This document shows positions 9,012 to 17,200 of a DNA stretch of 38,874 nucleotides, in pieces. Both the position numbers and the translations under genes were made by a program. Every line of letters begins with the position of its first letter. The first letter of the stretch is position 1. The notes below the pieces were generated by a model. The model did no database searches. It saw only the letters and a list, made by a program, of their open reading frames with translations, and was not told where the DNA came from. Source of the DNA: Bacteroidetes bacterium ADurb.Bin217 (GTDB lineage: Bacteria; Bacteroidota; Bacteroidia; Bacteroidales; UBA1715); NCBI GenBank assembly GCA_002069975.1, contig MWCJ01000026.1, positions 1-38,874 on the forward strand, written 5' to 3'.

Positions 9012-11108
9012 ATGAACTTTGATTATGTAAATCGCGACATAAGTTGGCTATACTTTAACTATCGTGTGTTGGAAGAGGCTAAAAACAATCAGCTTCCACT
9101 GTACGAACGCCTCAAATTTTTGGCAATTTACTCCAACAACCTCGATGAGTTTTATCGCGTACGGGTAAGTTACTATCGCCGATTGCTTCGCGATTTTTCC
9201 GAAGATCATCCGAAAATTAAAAAAGTTCAACCGCAAACCGTTATAGAACAAATAAATGCCTTAGTAAGCGGATTTCAGAATGAATTAATGGACTTGTTTC
9301 ACAATGAAATTACCCAAGAATTAGAAAAAAATCAAATTCGATTAATTCAACCAGACACTTCGCTTACCGAATCTCAGATTGACTATATTCATCAAGTATT
9401 CAATGCCGATATTCTCCCCTATCTTCAACCTGTAATTTTGATAAAAGGGAGAATTAAACCATTTTTACGTACCGGACAGATATACATAGTTCTTCGCATG
9501 TTTCCCAAAAAATTAGGAAAACTTACTATCTCAAAAAAATTGCGTCGTCCGGTATATGGATTACTTAAATTACCTACCGACCACGATATAGCTCGCTTTA
9601 TAGAATTACCCAAAGACGAACAGGGCAATCACTGCATTATGTTTTTGGAAGATATAATGATGCGTTTTTTCAATGCTATTTATCCCGGCTACGATATAAG
9701 TGCGTGGCATAGTGTGAAAATGACTCGCGATGCCGATTTAGACTTTGAAGAACATGATTACGAAGAACTTATCGATATTATTTCTACTATTTCATCGACA
9801 CGACAATTGGGACGTCCTAATCGGTTTCAATACGATTATACTATGCCACAATCGGTATTACAATATGTGGCAAAAACATTTGAACTGCACAACGAAGATT
9901 TAGTAAAAGCAGGGAAATATCACAATTTCAGAGATTTATTTCGGTTTCCAAACCCCAAATCACCCGAGTTGGAATACCCTCGGTTTACTCCGTTGCTACA
10001 TCCCAAATTACAAGAAGTACGGTCTATTATTCGGCATATTGAATCAAACGAATTTGTGTTACATTTTCCGTATCAGTCGTTCAATTATTTTTTACACTAT
10101 TTACAAGAAGCTGCCCACGACGAATCGGTGGTAGAAATAAAATCGACACAATATCGTGTTGCCTATAATTCCGCAGTTGTAAAATCTTTGATTCAAGCTG
10201 CTCAAAATGGCAAAAAAGTTACTGTGTTTGTTGAACTCAAAGCTCGATTTGACGAAGAAAACAACCTGCGATTTGCCAAAGAAATGAAACGTGCGGGTAT
10301 TCATATTATTTATAGTATTCCAGGCTTAAAGGTACATGCAAAAGTAGCATTGGTTACTCGCATTACATCGAAAGGCAAAAAGCAATTAAGCACCTTCATA
10401 GGTACCGGCAATTTCAACGAAAACACTGCAACCGTATATTGCGACCACGGATATTTTACCGGAAGACCCGAAATAACAAGCGAAATAGAAGCATTGTTTC
10501 AGATACTCGAAAAAAAGATTACGAGCTATCCGTTCTCGCATATTCTTGTGCCAAACTTCAATATGATAGAAACATATACCAGTTTGATAGAACACGAAAT
10601 TGCACAAGCCAGCAAAGGCAAAAAAGCACATATCATTATAAAAATGAATGCATTGGAAGATCCGTTTATGATTGACCAATTATACAAAGCAAGTATAGCA
10701 GGTGTTCGTATAGATTTAATAATTCGAGGTGCGTGTTGTTTGAAACCCAACCAGCCATACAGCAAAAACATTCGCGTAATGCGTATAGTCGACAGATTTT
10801 TGGAACACGACCGAGTTTTTTATTTTCACAACGGTGGCAAAAAAATGCTGTATTTAGGGTCGGCAGATTGGATGCGAAGAAACCTGTATCGTAGGATAGA
10901 ATGTGTGTATCCGGTATATGATGATAACATAAAAGAAGAAATTTTAGAAATACTTCACATTCAACTCAAAGACACTGTAAAAGCTACGTGTTTGGACGAG
11001 AATACGCAAAATATACGTATTCCCGATTCACCCCACGCTATTCGTTCACAAGAAGCTATTTATGAGTTTTTAAAGAAAAAATACAAAATTAAACCTACTG
11101 GAGAGTAA
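9012..11108 (+). CDS. ppk1: Polyphosphate kinase 1
   Basis: Reversibly transfers the terminal phosphate of ATP to long-chain polyphosphate. The 698-residue length fits PPK1. The N-terminal domain begins NRDISWLYFNYRVLEEA (7-23), with FLAIYSNNLDEFYRVRV (36-52). The phospholipase-D-like catalytic half has EIKSTQYRVA (375-384) and VELKARFDEENNLRFAKEM (407-425). The autophosphorylated histidine is in LKVHAKVAL (His442), followed by YIGTGNFNE-like STFIGTGNFNENTA (460-473). The second conserved histidine is in LEHDRVFYFHNGG (His599). It stands alone on the plus strand, with no exopolyphosphatase gene nearby. A weak purine-rich ribosome-binding-like stretch (GAGGAA, about 9000-9005) precedes the ATG. 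The 3' end overlaps the minus-strand ECF sigma gene by 14 bp. Confidence 0.97.
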   Translation: MNFDYVNRDISWLYFNYRVLEEAKNNQLPLYERLKFLAIYSNNLDEFYRVRVSYYRRLLRDFSEDHPKIKKVQPQTVIEQINALVSGFQNELMDLFHNEITQELEKNQIRLIQPDTSLTESQIDYIHQVFNADILPYLQPVILIKGRIKPFLRTGQIYIVLRMFPKKLGKLTISKKLRRPVYGLLKLPTDHDIARFIELPKDEQGNHCIMFLEDIMMRFFNAIYPGYDISAWHSVKMTRDADLDFEEHDYEELIDIISTISSTRQLGRPNRFQYDYTMPQSVLQYVAKTFELHNEDLVKAGKYHNFRDLFRFPNPKSPELEYPRFTPLLHPKLQEVRSIIRHIESNEFVLHFPYQSFNYFLHYLQEAAHDESVVEIKSTQYRVAYNSAVVKSLIQAAQNGKKVTVFVELKARFDEENNLRFAKEMKRAGIHIIYSIPGLKVHAKVALVTRITSKGKKQLSTFIGTGNFNENTATVYCDHGYFTGRPEITSEIEALFQILEKKITSYPFSHILVPNFNMIETYTSLIEHEIAQASKGKKAHIIIKMNALEDPFMIDQLYKASIAGVRIDLIIRGACCLKPNQPYSKNIRVMRIVDRFLEHDRVFYFHNGGKKMLYLGSADWMRRNLYRRIECVYPVYDDNIKEEILEILHIQLKDTVKATCLDENTQNIRIPDSPHAIRSQEAIYEFLKKKYKIKPTGE

Positions 11109-11682
11109 GGCTCATTTGTTTTTCTTCCATCATTTTACGCATATTTATAATAGCATACCGCATTCTTCCCAACGCAGTATTTATGCTCACTTCTGTATGC
11201 TCGGCAATTTCTTTGAAACTCATATCCAAATACAATCGCATAATTACAATATTTTTTTGTTCTTCGGGCAATTGTTGAATTAGCTGTTTTACATCTTTAC
11301 TAATTTGTTCGCGAGCCCAGGTAATATCAACAGTTTCTTGCGAATACTTCATGTTGTTAAACAAATCATACTCACCCTGTTCGTTCGATACTTCTTTGTA
11401 ATTTTTTTCTCTACGAAAATGGTCTATCACCAAATTGTGAGCAATACGCATAACCCACGCAATAAATTTACCATCGTCGTGGTAACTTCCCTGACGAAGC
11501 GAGCGAATAACTTTTACAAAAGTATCTTGAAATAAATCTTCGGCAAGCGTAGCGTCTTTTACTAAATGCTTAATATACCCGTAGATTTTTCGTTTGTGAC
11601 GTTCAAGCAATGTGTCCATTGCTCGATGATTGCCTTGCATAAACTCGTGTACCAATTCTTGGTCCGAAACATACCTTTTCAT
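11095..11682 (-). CDS. ECF-type RNA polymerase sigma factor (second)
   Basis: Predicted alternative sigma factor of 195 residues. Region 2 covers about 20-92: LLERHKRKIYGYIKHLVKD, ATLAEDLFQDTFVKVIRSL, then FIAWVMRIAHNLVIDHFRRE. Region 4 covers about 130-183: LPEEQKNIVIMRLYLDMSFK, then EIAEHTEVSINTALGRMRYA with the DNA-contacting helix-turn-helix. It differs clearly from the sigma factor at 6267, so the two are separate groups and not a recent duplication. The gene ends inside the 3' end of ppk1 (14-bp tail-to-tail overlap), so the two transcripts must run into each other. No anti-sigma gene adjoins it. An exact Shine-Dalgarno core precedes its ATG (listed separately), which is uncommon in this phylum. 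Confidence 0.93.
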   Translation of the reverse strand: MKRYVSDQELVHEFMQGNHRAMDTLLERHKRKIYGYIKHLVKDATLAEDLFQDTFVKVIRSLRQGSYHDDGKFIAWVMRIAHNLVIDHFRREKNYKEVSNEQGEYDLFNNMKYSQETVDITWAREQISKDVKQLIQQLPEEQKNIVIMRLYLDMSFKEIAEHTEVSINTALGRMRYAIINMRKMMEEKQMSLTLQ

Positions 11683-11687
11683 AATAA

Positions 11688-11693
11688 CCTCCT
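11688..11693 (-). promoter_or_regulatory. Strong Shine-Dalgarno site of the second ECF sigma gene
   Basis: On the minus strand AGGAGG (within CAAGGAGGTT) stands 5 bases before the ATG at 11682. Bacteroidota genes usually lack such sites, and most starts in this window have only A/T-rich leaders. It supports the chosen start and suggests high or separately controlled translation. Confidence 0.7.
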
Positions 11694-11861
11694 TGTTTTT
11701 TTTAATTGTTATTGAAAAGTATATGTTCTATCTATAGGCAATAATTTTTTGAGTTTAATAAATATGGAGCTAAAATAGTGTATTAATAATTGAAAATCAA
11801 ATTTTATTTAAAAATATTTGAAGATTGTTAAAAAAAAGCATTACAAATTCATAATTATTTT

Positions 11862-13139
11862 TTATTTATTCCGAAACGAACTAGGCATAAGCAATTCTTC
11901 CGGCAAAATTTTTAACAATATAGGCAATAAAATAGACCCTCCGGGAATCATGAATATAGTAAGTGAGGGTATGGTTTTCAATACATCAATTATCTGTTCT
12001 TTTACTTTTTCTCGTTCTTCGTCGGTAAGTTTTTCGTTTTTTGCTTTCCAAAGTAATTCGAGCAATTCCTTGCTCTCGCTCATTTCTTTAATAATTTTGG
12101 AGCTGTTTTTATTGAAGAAAACTTGAAATCGTTGAGCAAAACTTTTGGTTAACACTTCAAAACCTTCTTTATGGTGCAAATACAACAACTTTTTATTGTT
12201 TTGCAATATATAATTTTGAATCATTACCATACTGTAAGTAACATCATTATCAGAAATTTCGAGTTTTTCGGCTAGTCGCCCTAAAAATATTTCTTCGAAA
12301 TTATTAATAGTTGTATCGCTTAATACCGAAATAACTGCATTTTCAAAAAGTATTAAACGAATATCATATGGTAAATAAGGTTGAATTTGAATTTGATTTA
12401 AAAACAAACCTTGTTTTAACTGTATTTGCAAGTCGTGTTCGGTAGCCTCATCAAAATTTCCCGAAGCTAGGAAATACGAAACCAAAAGCCTTTCAGTTTG
12501 CACTATAGAGCCTTCGCAATGCGAAGCTGCAATCATTATTTGAAGAATAGTTTTCTTTATACCGTCTCTTTTGTCGTATAAATAATCATTTTGCAACCAA
12601 TGAGAAAAAAATACAATATCTAAATACGAAAATACATTGAATTGCGACCCCTTCCAAAAACCTTTTCTAAGCATTCCGGGGTTATTAACCCTTACATCGA
12701 TAATTTTTTCGACCGTTGCAAAATTTTTATTTGCCTTACGTAACAATCGCTTGTGGGTAACAAAAAAAGAGTCGGTAATTGAATATAAAAGATAGAATTC
12801 GTACAATGCATGATTCGCTTTATCTAAAAGATTTTGTAAGTGCTCCTCATGTTTCAATTCTTCTTTATGGATATATAAATACACCAAATAAAACCCTTCG
12901 GTAAGGCTTATTTTGTAAGTATCGGCATACGCCCAAGAATGAGTATCGGAAAATTCGCACAACACTTGTTTCCTCGCATATCCATAGAGTAATCCCGACG
13001 AATGCAAATAAAACCGAATAAAATCTTGAATATGTGCATAACGATTAAATTCTTCATATAATGATTCACGTATATGAGGTAATCGTTCAGATACATTCTT
13101 ATTAAAAACCAGTAACCACTTTTTGTCAGACGGATCCAT
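11862..13139 (-). CDS. LETM1-like domain protein with TerB-like middle region
   Basis: The 425-residue protein has no signal peptide. Its C-terminus (about 352-423) has the LETM1 ribosome-binding-like signature: a charged helix (KNEKLTDEEREKVKEQI) followed by PSLTIFMIPGG and LLPILLKILPEELLMPSSF (404-422), with the characteristic Pro-Gly-Gly, Leu-Pro and Pro-Ser-x-Phe points. The middle (about 195-305) is helical and acidic, with IAASHCEGSIVQTERLLVSY resembling TerB-like domains. The N-terminal 180 residues match nothing I recognise. Related proteins in this phylum are sometimes annotated as LETM1-related biofilm-associated proteins. Mitochondrial LETM1 is linked to cation/proton exchange and ribosome binding, but here the only hydrophobic segment is the C-terminal one. 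It starts 2 bp after the stop of the upstream gene, so the two form one unit. Function is unknown. Confidence 0.8.
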   Translation of the reverse strand: MDPSDKKWLLVFNKNVSERLPHIRESLYEEFNRYAHIQDFIRFYLHSSGLLYGYARKQVLCEFSDTHSWAYADTYKISLTEGFYLVYLYIHKEELKHEEHLQNLLDKANHALYEFYLLYSITDSFFVTHKRLLRKANKNFATVEKIIDVRVNNPGMLRKGFWKGSQFNVFSYLDIVFFSHWLQNDYLYDKRDGIKKTILQIMIAASHCEGSIVQTERLLVSYFLASGNFDEATEHDLQIQLKQGLFLNQIQIQPYLPYDIRLILFENAVISVLSDTTINNFEEIFLGRLAEKLEISDNDVTYSMVMIQNYILQNNKKLLYLHHKEGFEVLTKSFAQRFQVFFNKNSSKIIKEMSESKELLELLWKAKNEKLTDEEREKVKEQIIDVLKTIPSLTIFMIPGGSILLPILLKILPEELLMPSSFRNK

Positions 13140-13141
13140 AT

Positions 13142-13825
13142 TTACTCAATAAACGAATTGAATTTCTGAACCAACTGTTGCTTCATTTCATCGCTTATAT
13201 GGTTACTGAATATTCGCACAACATCTTCTGCGGTATGTTTTCTAAAAAAGAAACCTTGTGCGGCATCAAAATCCTTTCCTGTCCAATTATTTTTAACTTT
13301 TTGTACAAGAGCAGTAAATTCTGTAAATTCTAATTCAACCGGAATAGTAAAATAAAACATTTTAGACTTACTGGCATTGGTGTAGATTCCCTGTGAAGAT
13401 TCCTGCACAAGAAATACTTTATAAATCTTGATTCTACACAATGCCGAAACCTTTTGTGAAGTTTTTTTAAACTCTATACCTAAATTTTGAAATGCTTGCT
13501 GAATAGATTCAATAATTCCATATTCTTTAAAATCATACAATCGTATAGCATAATATAATTCATTCTGAATAATTACCTCTGCATACACCGCATCTATATC
13601 AATTTGAAGTTTTTTAGAAACAGCACGAGTATAGCGAGCAACATCCTCTTTAGAATATTTTTTGTTGGTAATAAAAAATATGGTTCGAGGCACATATTCA
13701 TCGGGGTTGGCACTGTAATATCCATTGAATGGATCTACTGTTTCTAACACCATAGTTCCTTGAATAATTGAAGATTCTAAATTTTGCAATCGCTCTTCTT
13801 TACGTATATATCCCGATATTTCCAT
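13142..13825 (-). CDS. Conserved hypothetical protein, partner of the LETM1-like gene
   Basis: Unrecognised soluble protein of 227 residues with no signal peptide or membrane helix. It reads as alternating strands and helices: YVPRTIFFITNKKYSKEDV, KLQIDIDAVYAEVII, LYYAIRLYDFKEYGIIESIQ, then CRIKIYKVFLVQESSQGIY and MFYFTIPVELEFTEF. It ends in a charged helix (DEMKQQLVQKFNSFIE). It is the first gene of a two-gene minus-strand unit with the LETM1-like gene 2 bp downstream, so a shared role is likely. Its promoter must lie in the 88 bp shared with the divergent photolyase gene. No catalytic motif was seen. Confidence 0.78.
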   Translation of the reverse strand: MEISGYIRKEERLQNLESSIIQGTMVLETVDPFNGYYSANPDEYVPRTIFFITNKKYSKEDVARYTRAVSKKLQIDIDAVYAEVIIQNELYYAIRLYDFKEYGIIESIQQAFQNLGIEFKKTSQKVSALCRIKIYKVFLVQESSQGIYTNASKSKMFYFTIPVELEFTEFTALVQKVKNNWTGKDFDAAQGFFFRKHTAEDVVRIFSNHISDEMKQQLVQKFNSFIE

Positions 13826-13913
13826 ATTTGTATTTTTTAAACCATGATTTGTTTGCTAAATTACTAAATTTTAATTACAATTGCTATAGCTATGAATTAA
13901 AAAAACATGATGT

Positions 13914-15224
13914 ATGTCATTACAACCTTCTGTTTCTATTTTTTGGTTTCGTCGCGATTTGCGATTACATGACAACAAAGGTCTTTTTAATGCCTTACAA
14001 CAATCACCGGCAGTTATGCCTATATTTATTTTCGACACCGATATTCTTTCACAACTACCAGCCCCAAACGATGCTCGCATAACATTTATATATGAATGTT
14101 TACAAAGCATACAACAATGCTGTATAGAATATAATTCATCGTTACAGGTTTATTTGGGGAAACCCATTGAAATATTCCGAAATTTATGCTCGCACTATAC
14201 CATTAGCTCTGTGTATGTAAATAAAGATTATGAACCCTATGGTATAACACGCGATACAGAAATTGCTGAATTTCTTAAAACACAAAACATCACATTTAAT
14301 TCATATAAAGACCATGTAATATTTGAACATAACGAAGTAGTAAAAAAAGACGGTACGCCGTATACCATATATACGCCCTATTCGGCAGCTTGGAAACAAA
14401 AACTATCAAACCAAACACTTACTCAGTACCCGAGTGAAGACATGCTTTCGCATTTACACAAAACAAAACCTACAGAGATACCAACGCTAGAGTCTATAGG
14501 CTTTACAATGAATTCAACCTGCTCTGCTACTCCAATAATTCCAACAAATATAATACAACAGTACCATGCTACTCGCGACATTCCGGGAATACCGGGAACA
14601 ACAAGACTAGGAATTCATTTACGATTTGGCACAGTAAGTATTCGCAGTATGGTACACATAGCACTACAGCAGAACCAGACGTGGCTCAACGAACTAATAT
14701 GGAGAGAATTTTTCATATCGATACTCTATCATTTCCCCCGTGTGATACACCTCAATTTTAAACCGCAATATGATTCAATAACATGGCGAAACAATGAATA
14801 CGAATTTGAACAATGGTGCACCGGAAATACAGGATATCCAATAGTAGATGCGGGTATGCGAGAACTCAATACTACCGGTTTTATGCACAACCGTGTTCGT
14901 ATGATTACAGCAAGTTTTTTAACCAAACATTTACTTATAGATTGGCAATGGGGTGAGGCGTATTTTGCTCAAAAATTACTTGATTACGAATTATCGTCGA
15001 ACAATGGCAATTGGCAATGGGCAGCAGGAACAGGCTGCGATGCTGCACCATATTTTAGAATTTTCAATCCGTACGAACAAACCAAACGATTTGACCCACA
15101 GCATACATATATACAAACCTGGGTTCCGGAATATACTGAATTAACCTACGCAAAACCAATAGTAGAGCATGTATTTGCTCGCAAACGAGCGTTGGAAGTA
15201 TATGGTGCTGCGTTAAAGAAATGA
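13914..15224 (+). CDS. phrB: Deoxyribodipyrimidine photolyase, class I CPD type
   Basis: Predicted light-driven FAD enzyme that splits cyclobutane pyrimidine dimers. The 436-residue protein starts with the antenna-binding alpha/beta domain (VSIFWFRRDLRLHDN, 7-21). The FAD domain has WLNELIWREFF (257-267, Glu260 aligning with E. coli Glu274) and WCTGNTGYPIVDAGMREL (301-318). It continues with FMHNRVRMITASFL (323-336, Met330 aligning with the substrate-contacting Met345) and NNGNWQWAAGTGCDAAPYFR (363-382). Asn363 aligns with the FAD N5 residue Asn378. The electron-transfer tryptophans are kept as Trp291, Trp344 and Trp367, by exact spacing with E. coli Trp306/359/382. The retained Asn378 equivalent argues for a photolyase rather than a signalling cryptochrome. 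It is slightly shorter than the E. coli enzyme (about 470). Confidence 0.95.
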   Translation: MSLQPSVSIFWFRRDLRLHDNKGLFNALQQSPAVMPIFIFDTDILSQLPAPNDARITFIYECLQSIQQCCIEYNSSLQVYLGKPIEIFRNLCSHYTISSVYVNKDYEPYGITRDTEIAEFLKTQNITFNSYKDHVIFEHNEVVKKDGTPYTIYTPYSAAWKQKLSNQTLTQYPSEDMLSHLHKTKPTEIPTLESIGFTMNSTCSATPIIPTNIIQQYHATRDIPGIPGTTRLGIHLRFGTVSIRSMVHIALQQNQTWLNELIWREFFISILYHFPRVIHLNFKPQYDSITWRNNEYEFEQWCTGNTGYPIVDAGMRELNTTGFMHNRVRMITASFLTKHLLIDWQWGEAYFAQKLLDYELSSNNGNWQWAAGTGCDAAPYFRIFNPYEQTKRFDPQHTYIQTWVPEYTELTYAKPIVEHVFARKRALEVYGAALKK

Positions 15225-15263
15225 AACATTATTTGTAATTGTTTAGAATATTTCAAATAATTA

Positions 15264-15827
15264 TTATATCAAAGCATGAAGATAATCTGCAGTATTTTTC
15301 AAACCATTTTTTCTAAAAATATCAAGTACCTCATATTCATTATATGGAGGATTCCTTTTATTCAAAACTAAACTCCTGAATGCTTGCAATGACACTTCAT
15401 GATTCAAATCTATAATATCAGTAAAAAAGTCATCAGGCTTCTTTACCTTTATACCAAAACTTGCAACATAATCTACTGGAAAATCTTTTTTATTATTTGT
15501 AATGATAATATGAGCATTGGCTTTAATTGCTGCAGCAACAACATGTCTATCATTTATATCTGGCAATTCTACCGTTTCTATAAGTTGTTCATACTGCTGA
15601 ACTAACGCATCCGGAAATGCTTCATTCATTTTATTCGCTCGTCTAATTGCTTCTTTTGGATCTATACCTTTCCTCTGCATAACAGCTATCCATTCATCAA
15701 ATATTGTAGTACTCCACTTTGGAGTATACAATTCATAAAATGCAAACCACATCAATAAATCTCTAATCCAAAGAGGATAGATTACATTGGTATCTAACAC
15801 ACATTTAAAAGTGACACTATAAATCAT
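15264..15827 (-). CDS. PIN-domain ribonuclease, probable toxin
   Basis: Predicted VapC-like Mg-dependent RNase, the toxin of a type II pair. The 187-residue protein carries the PIN acidic residues Asp12 (CVLDTNVIYP), Glu45 (IFDEW), Asp93 (INDRHVVAAA) and Asp115 (ITNNKKDFP). These fit the DTN...NDRH...TNNxxDF subfamily. It is longer than classical VapC (about 130), with an extra C-terminal helical tail (about 125-187) typical of this subfamily. Its start overlaps the 3' end of the upstream helix-turn-helix gene by 11 bp, the usual arrangement for a translationally coupled antitoxin-toxin pair. Target RNA cannot be deduced. Confidence 0.88.
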   Translation of the reverse strand: MIYSVTFKCVLDTNVIYPLWIRDLLMWFAFYELYTPKWSTTIFDEWIAVMQRKGIDPKEAIRRANKMNEAFPDALVQQYEQLIETVELPDINDRHVVAAAIKANAHIIITNNKKDFPVDYVASFGIKVKKPDDFFTDIIDLNHEVSLQAFRSLVLNKRNPPYNEYEVLDIFRKNGLKNTADYLHALI

Positions 15828-16275
15828 ACAAACCAGCTTCTTCGTCAGAATTCATAATTTCTTTTAAAAGACTTTCTTGATTTTGTTTCATCTGCATTTT
15901 ATAACTCACAACATCTTCATATTTAACACGTCTATGTTTTCCGATTTTAACAAATTGAATAGTTCCTGAATCAAGCAATTTAATAATATGAGGCCTCGAA
16001 CATCCTAGAATTTCAGCTGCCGCTTGAGTAGTTAATTCTGTAGCAACAGGCACTATCGAAACCGGACGTCCTCGACTTGTCTCTTTAAGAATAGTAGCAA
16101 GCAGTTTCAATGCAGATAATGGAATTTTTATCTTTTTTTTGGTTTCATCAATTTCTATTTCGGGGGTTTCATCATGCAATGAATCTATTATAGAAGTCAA
16201 CTCACTATACGAATTCAGGGCAGTAATTTGTTCCCGTTTTGATGGTCTAGTAATATTATCAAATATTTTCATCAC
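15817..16275 (-). CDS. Helix-turn-helix (excisionase-type) antitoxin
   Basis: Predicted DNA-binding antitoxin and autorepressor for the PIN toxin that follows. The 152-residue protein has a MerR/excisionase-like helix-turn-helix at about 81-126: LTTQAAAEILGCSRPHIIKL, then LLDSGTIQFVKIGKHRRVKY. The N-terminal 60 residues are acidic and helical. The C-terminal tail (KQNQESLLKEIMNSDEEAGL) is a candidate toxin-binding segment. It overlaps the toxin start by 11 bp. A promoter with direct repeats lies directly upstream, as expected for autoregulation. Two Met codons open the frame (16275 and 16272); either could serve. Confidence 0.87.
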   Translation of the reverse strand: MMKIFDNITRPSKREQITALNSYSELTSIIDSLHDETPEIEIDETKKKIKIPLSALKLLATILKETSRGRPVSIVPVATELTTQAAAEILGCSRPHIIKLLDSGTIQFVKIGKHRRVKYEDVVSYKMQMKQNQESLLKEIMNSDEEAGLYDL

Positions 16276-16297
16276 ACATGTATTTTAAAATTCCATA

Positions 16298-16328
16298 CAA
16301 AAATAAACGAAATAAACGAAACAATCAA
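16298..16328 (-). promoter_or_regulatory. Bacteroidota-type promoter of the toxin-antitoxin pair, with repeated operator-like motif
   Basis: Read on the minus strand, TTG (16326-16328) is followed after 20 bases by TATTTTTG (16298-16305). This matches the phylum's -33 TTG and -7 TAnnTTTG elements at acceptable spacing, 22 bases before the antitoxin ATG. The spacer contains two tandem copies of TTTCGTTTA, which could be an operator for the antitoxin. The operator role is inferred. Confidence 0.6.
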
Positions 16329-16400
16329 AATATTCGAAATAAAAATATTTCTGATAAAGCCGAATTCCGCTATAGAAATTGCAGAATTTAAACGAAATAC

Positions 16401-16424
16401 CGAGCATGCATATTCACATGCTCG
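16401..16424 (-). terminator. Possible hairpin after the GIN-domain gene
   Basis: CGAGCATG (16401-16408) and CATGCTCG (16417-16424) form a perfect 8-bp stem with an 8-base loop, 40 bases past the stop of the minus-strand GIN-domain gene. There is no strong T-run after it, so it is only a weak terminator candidate. Confidence 0.4.
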
Positions 16425-16464
16425 TGTACTTCGCGAATGCACTCTTCAACCCCCAAAGTGTCTT

Positions 16465-17181
16465 TTATTCTTTATGCATTACCCTTCCACTGCCCGAAAT
16501 TCGTGTATTTACAGCAGGTTTTCCATAATACGTAACATTTCCGCTACCGCTAATGGTAACATCTAACCTTTCCACGGTATGAGTTTTAACATCGCCACTT
16601 CCACTTATAGTACAGTCGGTACGTTGTGCAACAAAATCTTTGCACGTAATATTTCCGGAACCGGAAACTACTGCGTCTACCGATGTCCCGGTACCCTGCA
16701 ATTCTATATTGCCCGAACCCGAAATTATTGCTTCTACAGTTTCCAATTGTTCCGATGATTCCGCAGATATATTACCGCTTCCCGAAATATTTAATTCAAG
16801 GTCTTTCGACACACAATCGTGTACGGTAACATTACCACTCCCGCTTACCTGAACCGACGAAATGCTTGTAGGCATAGTGATTTTAATGTTTGCACACGAA
16901 TTTCGCAAAGCCACACGCAATGGTTTATTTTTTATAACCAATGTACTTCCGCGTGTTTCTACCACAATATTATCGAGCAAATTTTCATAATCAGAAACCT
17001 CAACCAAAAGTGTATCGCCCGAAACTATTTCTACATCAGCCGAATTTGAAAGTTCAAGTTTCGTAAAATTTGCAACTTCACGAGTTTCGGTAATTACTGT
17101 ACCTATTCCGACTTCGCGAATACACGATACACTTGTAGCGAGTATCCATACTAGTACCATACTTTTTGTCATTGTTTTCAT
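16465..17181 (-). CDS. GIN-domain (DUF2807) surface lipoprotein, adhesin-like
   Basis: The 238-residue protein begins with a signal peptide and a probable lipobox (ATSVSC, Cys20). The rest is a right-handed beta-solenoid of the head GIN-domain family. Seven copies of a [IV]SGSG[NDR] motif recur about every 20 residues from around residue 110 to the end (for example VSGSGNVTV, ISGSGNIEL, ISGSGRV). Family members are predicted cell-surface proteins, sometimes called putative auto-transporter adhesins; the true function is unknown. The gene lies 19 bp downstream of the TonB-dependent receptor on the same strand and is probably its operon partner. The lipobox is not canonical at the -3 position, so anchoring is likely but not certain. 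Confidence 0.88.
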   Translation of the reverse strand: MKTMTKSMVLVWILATSVSCIREVGIGTVITETREVANFTKLELSNSADVEIVSGDTLLVEVSDYENLLDNIVVETRGSTLVIKNKPLRVALRNSCANIKITMPTSISSVQVSGSGNVTVHDCVSKDLELNISGSGNISAESSEQLETVEAIISGSGNIELQGTGTSVDAVVSGSGNITCKDFVAQRTDCTISGSGDVKTHTVERLDVTISGSGNVTYYGKPAVNTRISGSGRVMHKE

Positions 17182-17200
17182 ATTGTATACATTTTTTAAA

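Noticed and set aside
13768..14082. 104-codon plus-strand open frame before and inside the photolyase gene
   Set aside because: It crosses the divergent promoter gap and overlaps photolyase in another frame, without any recognisable feature.
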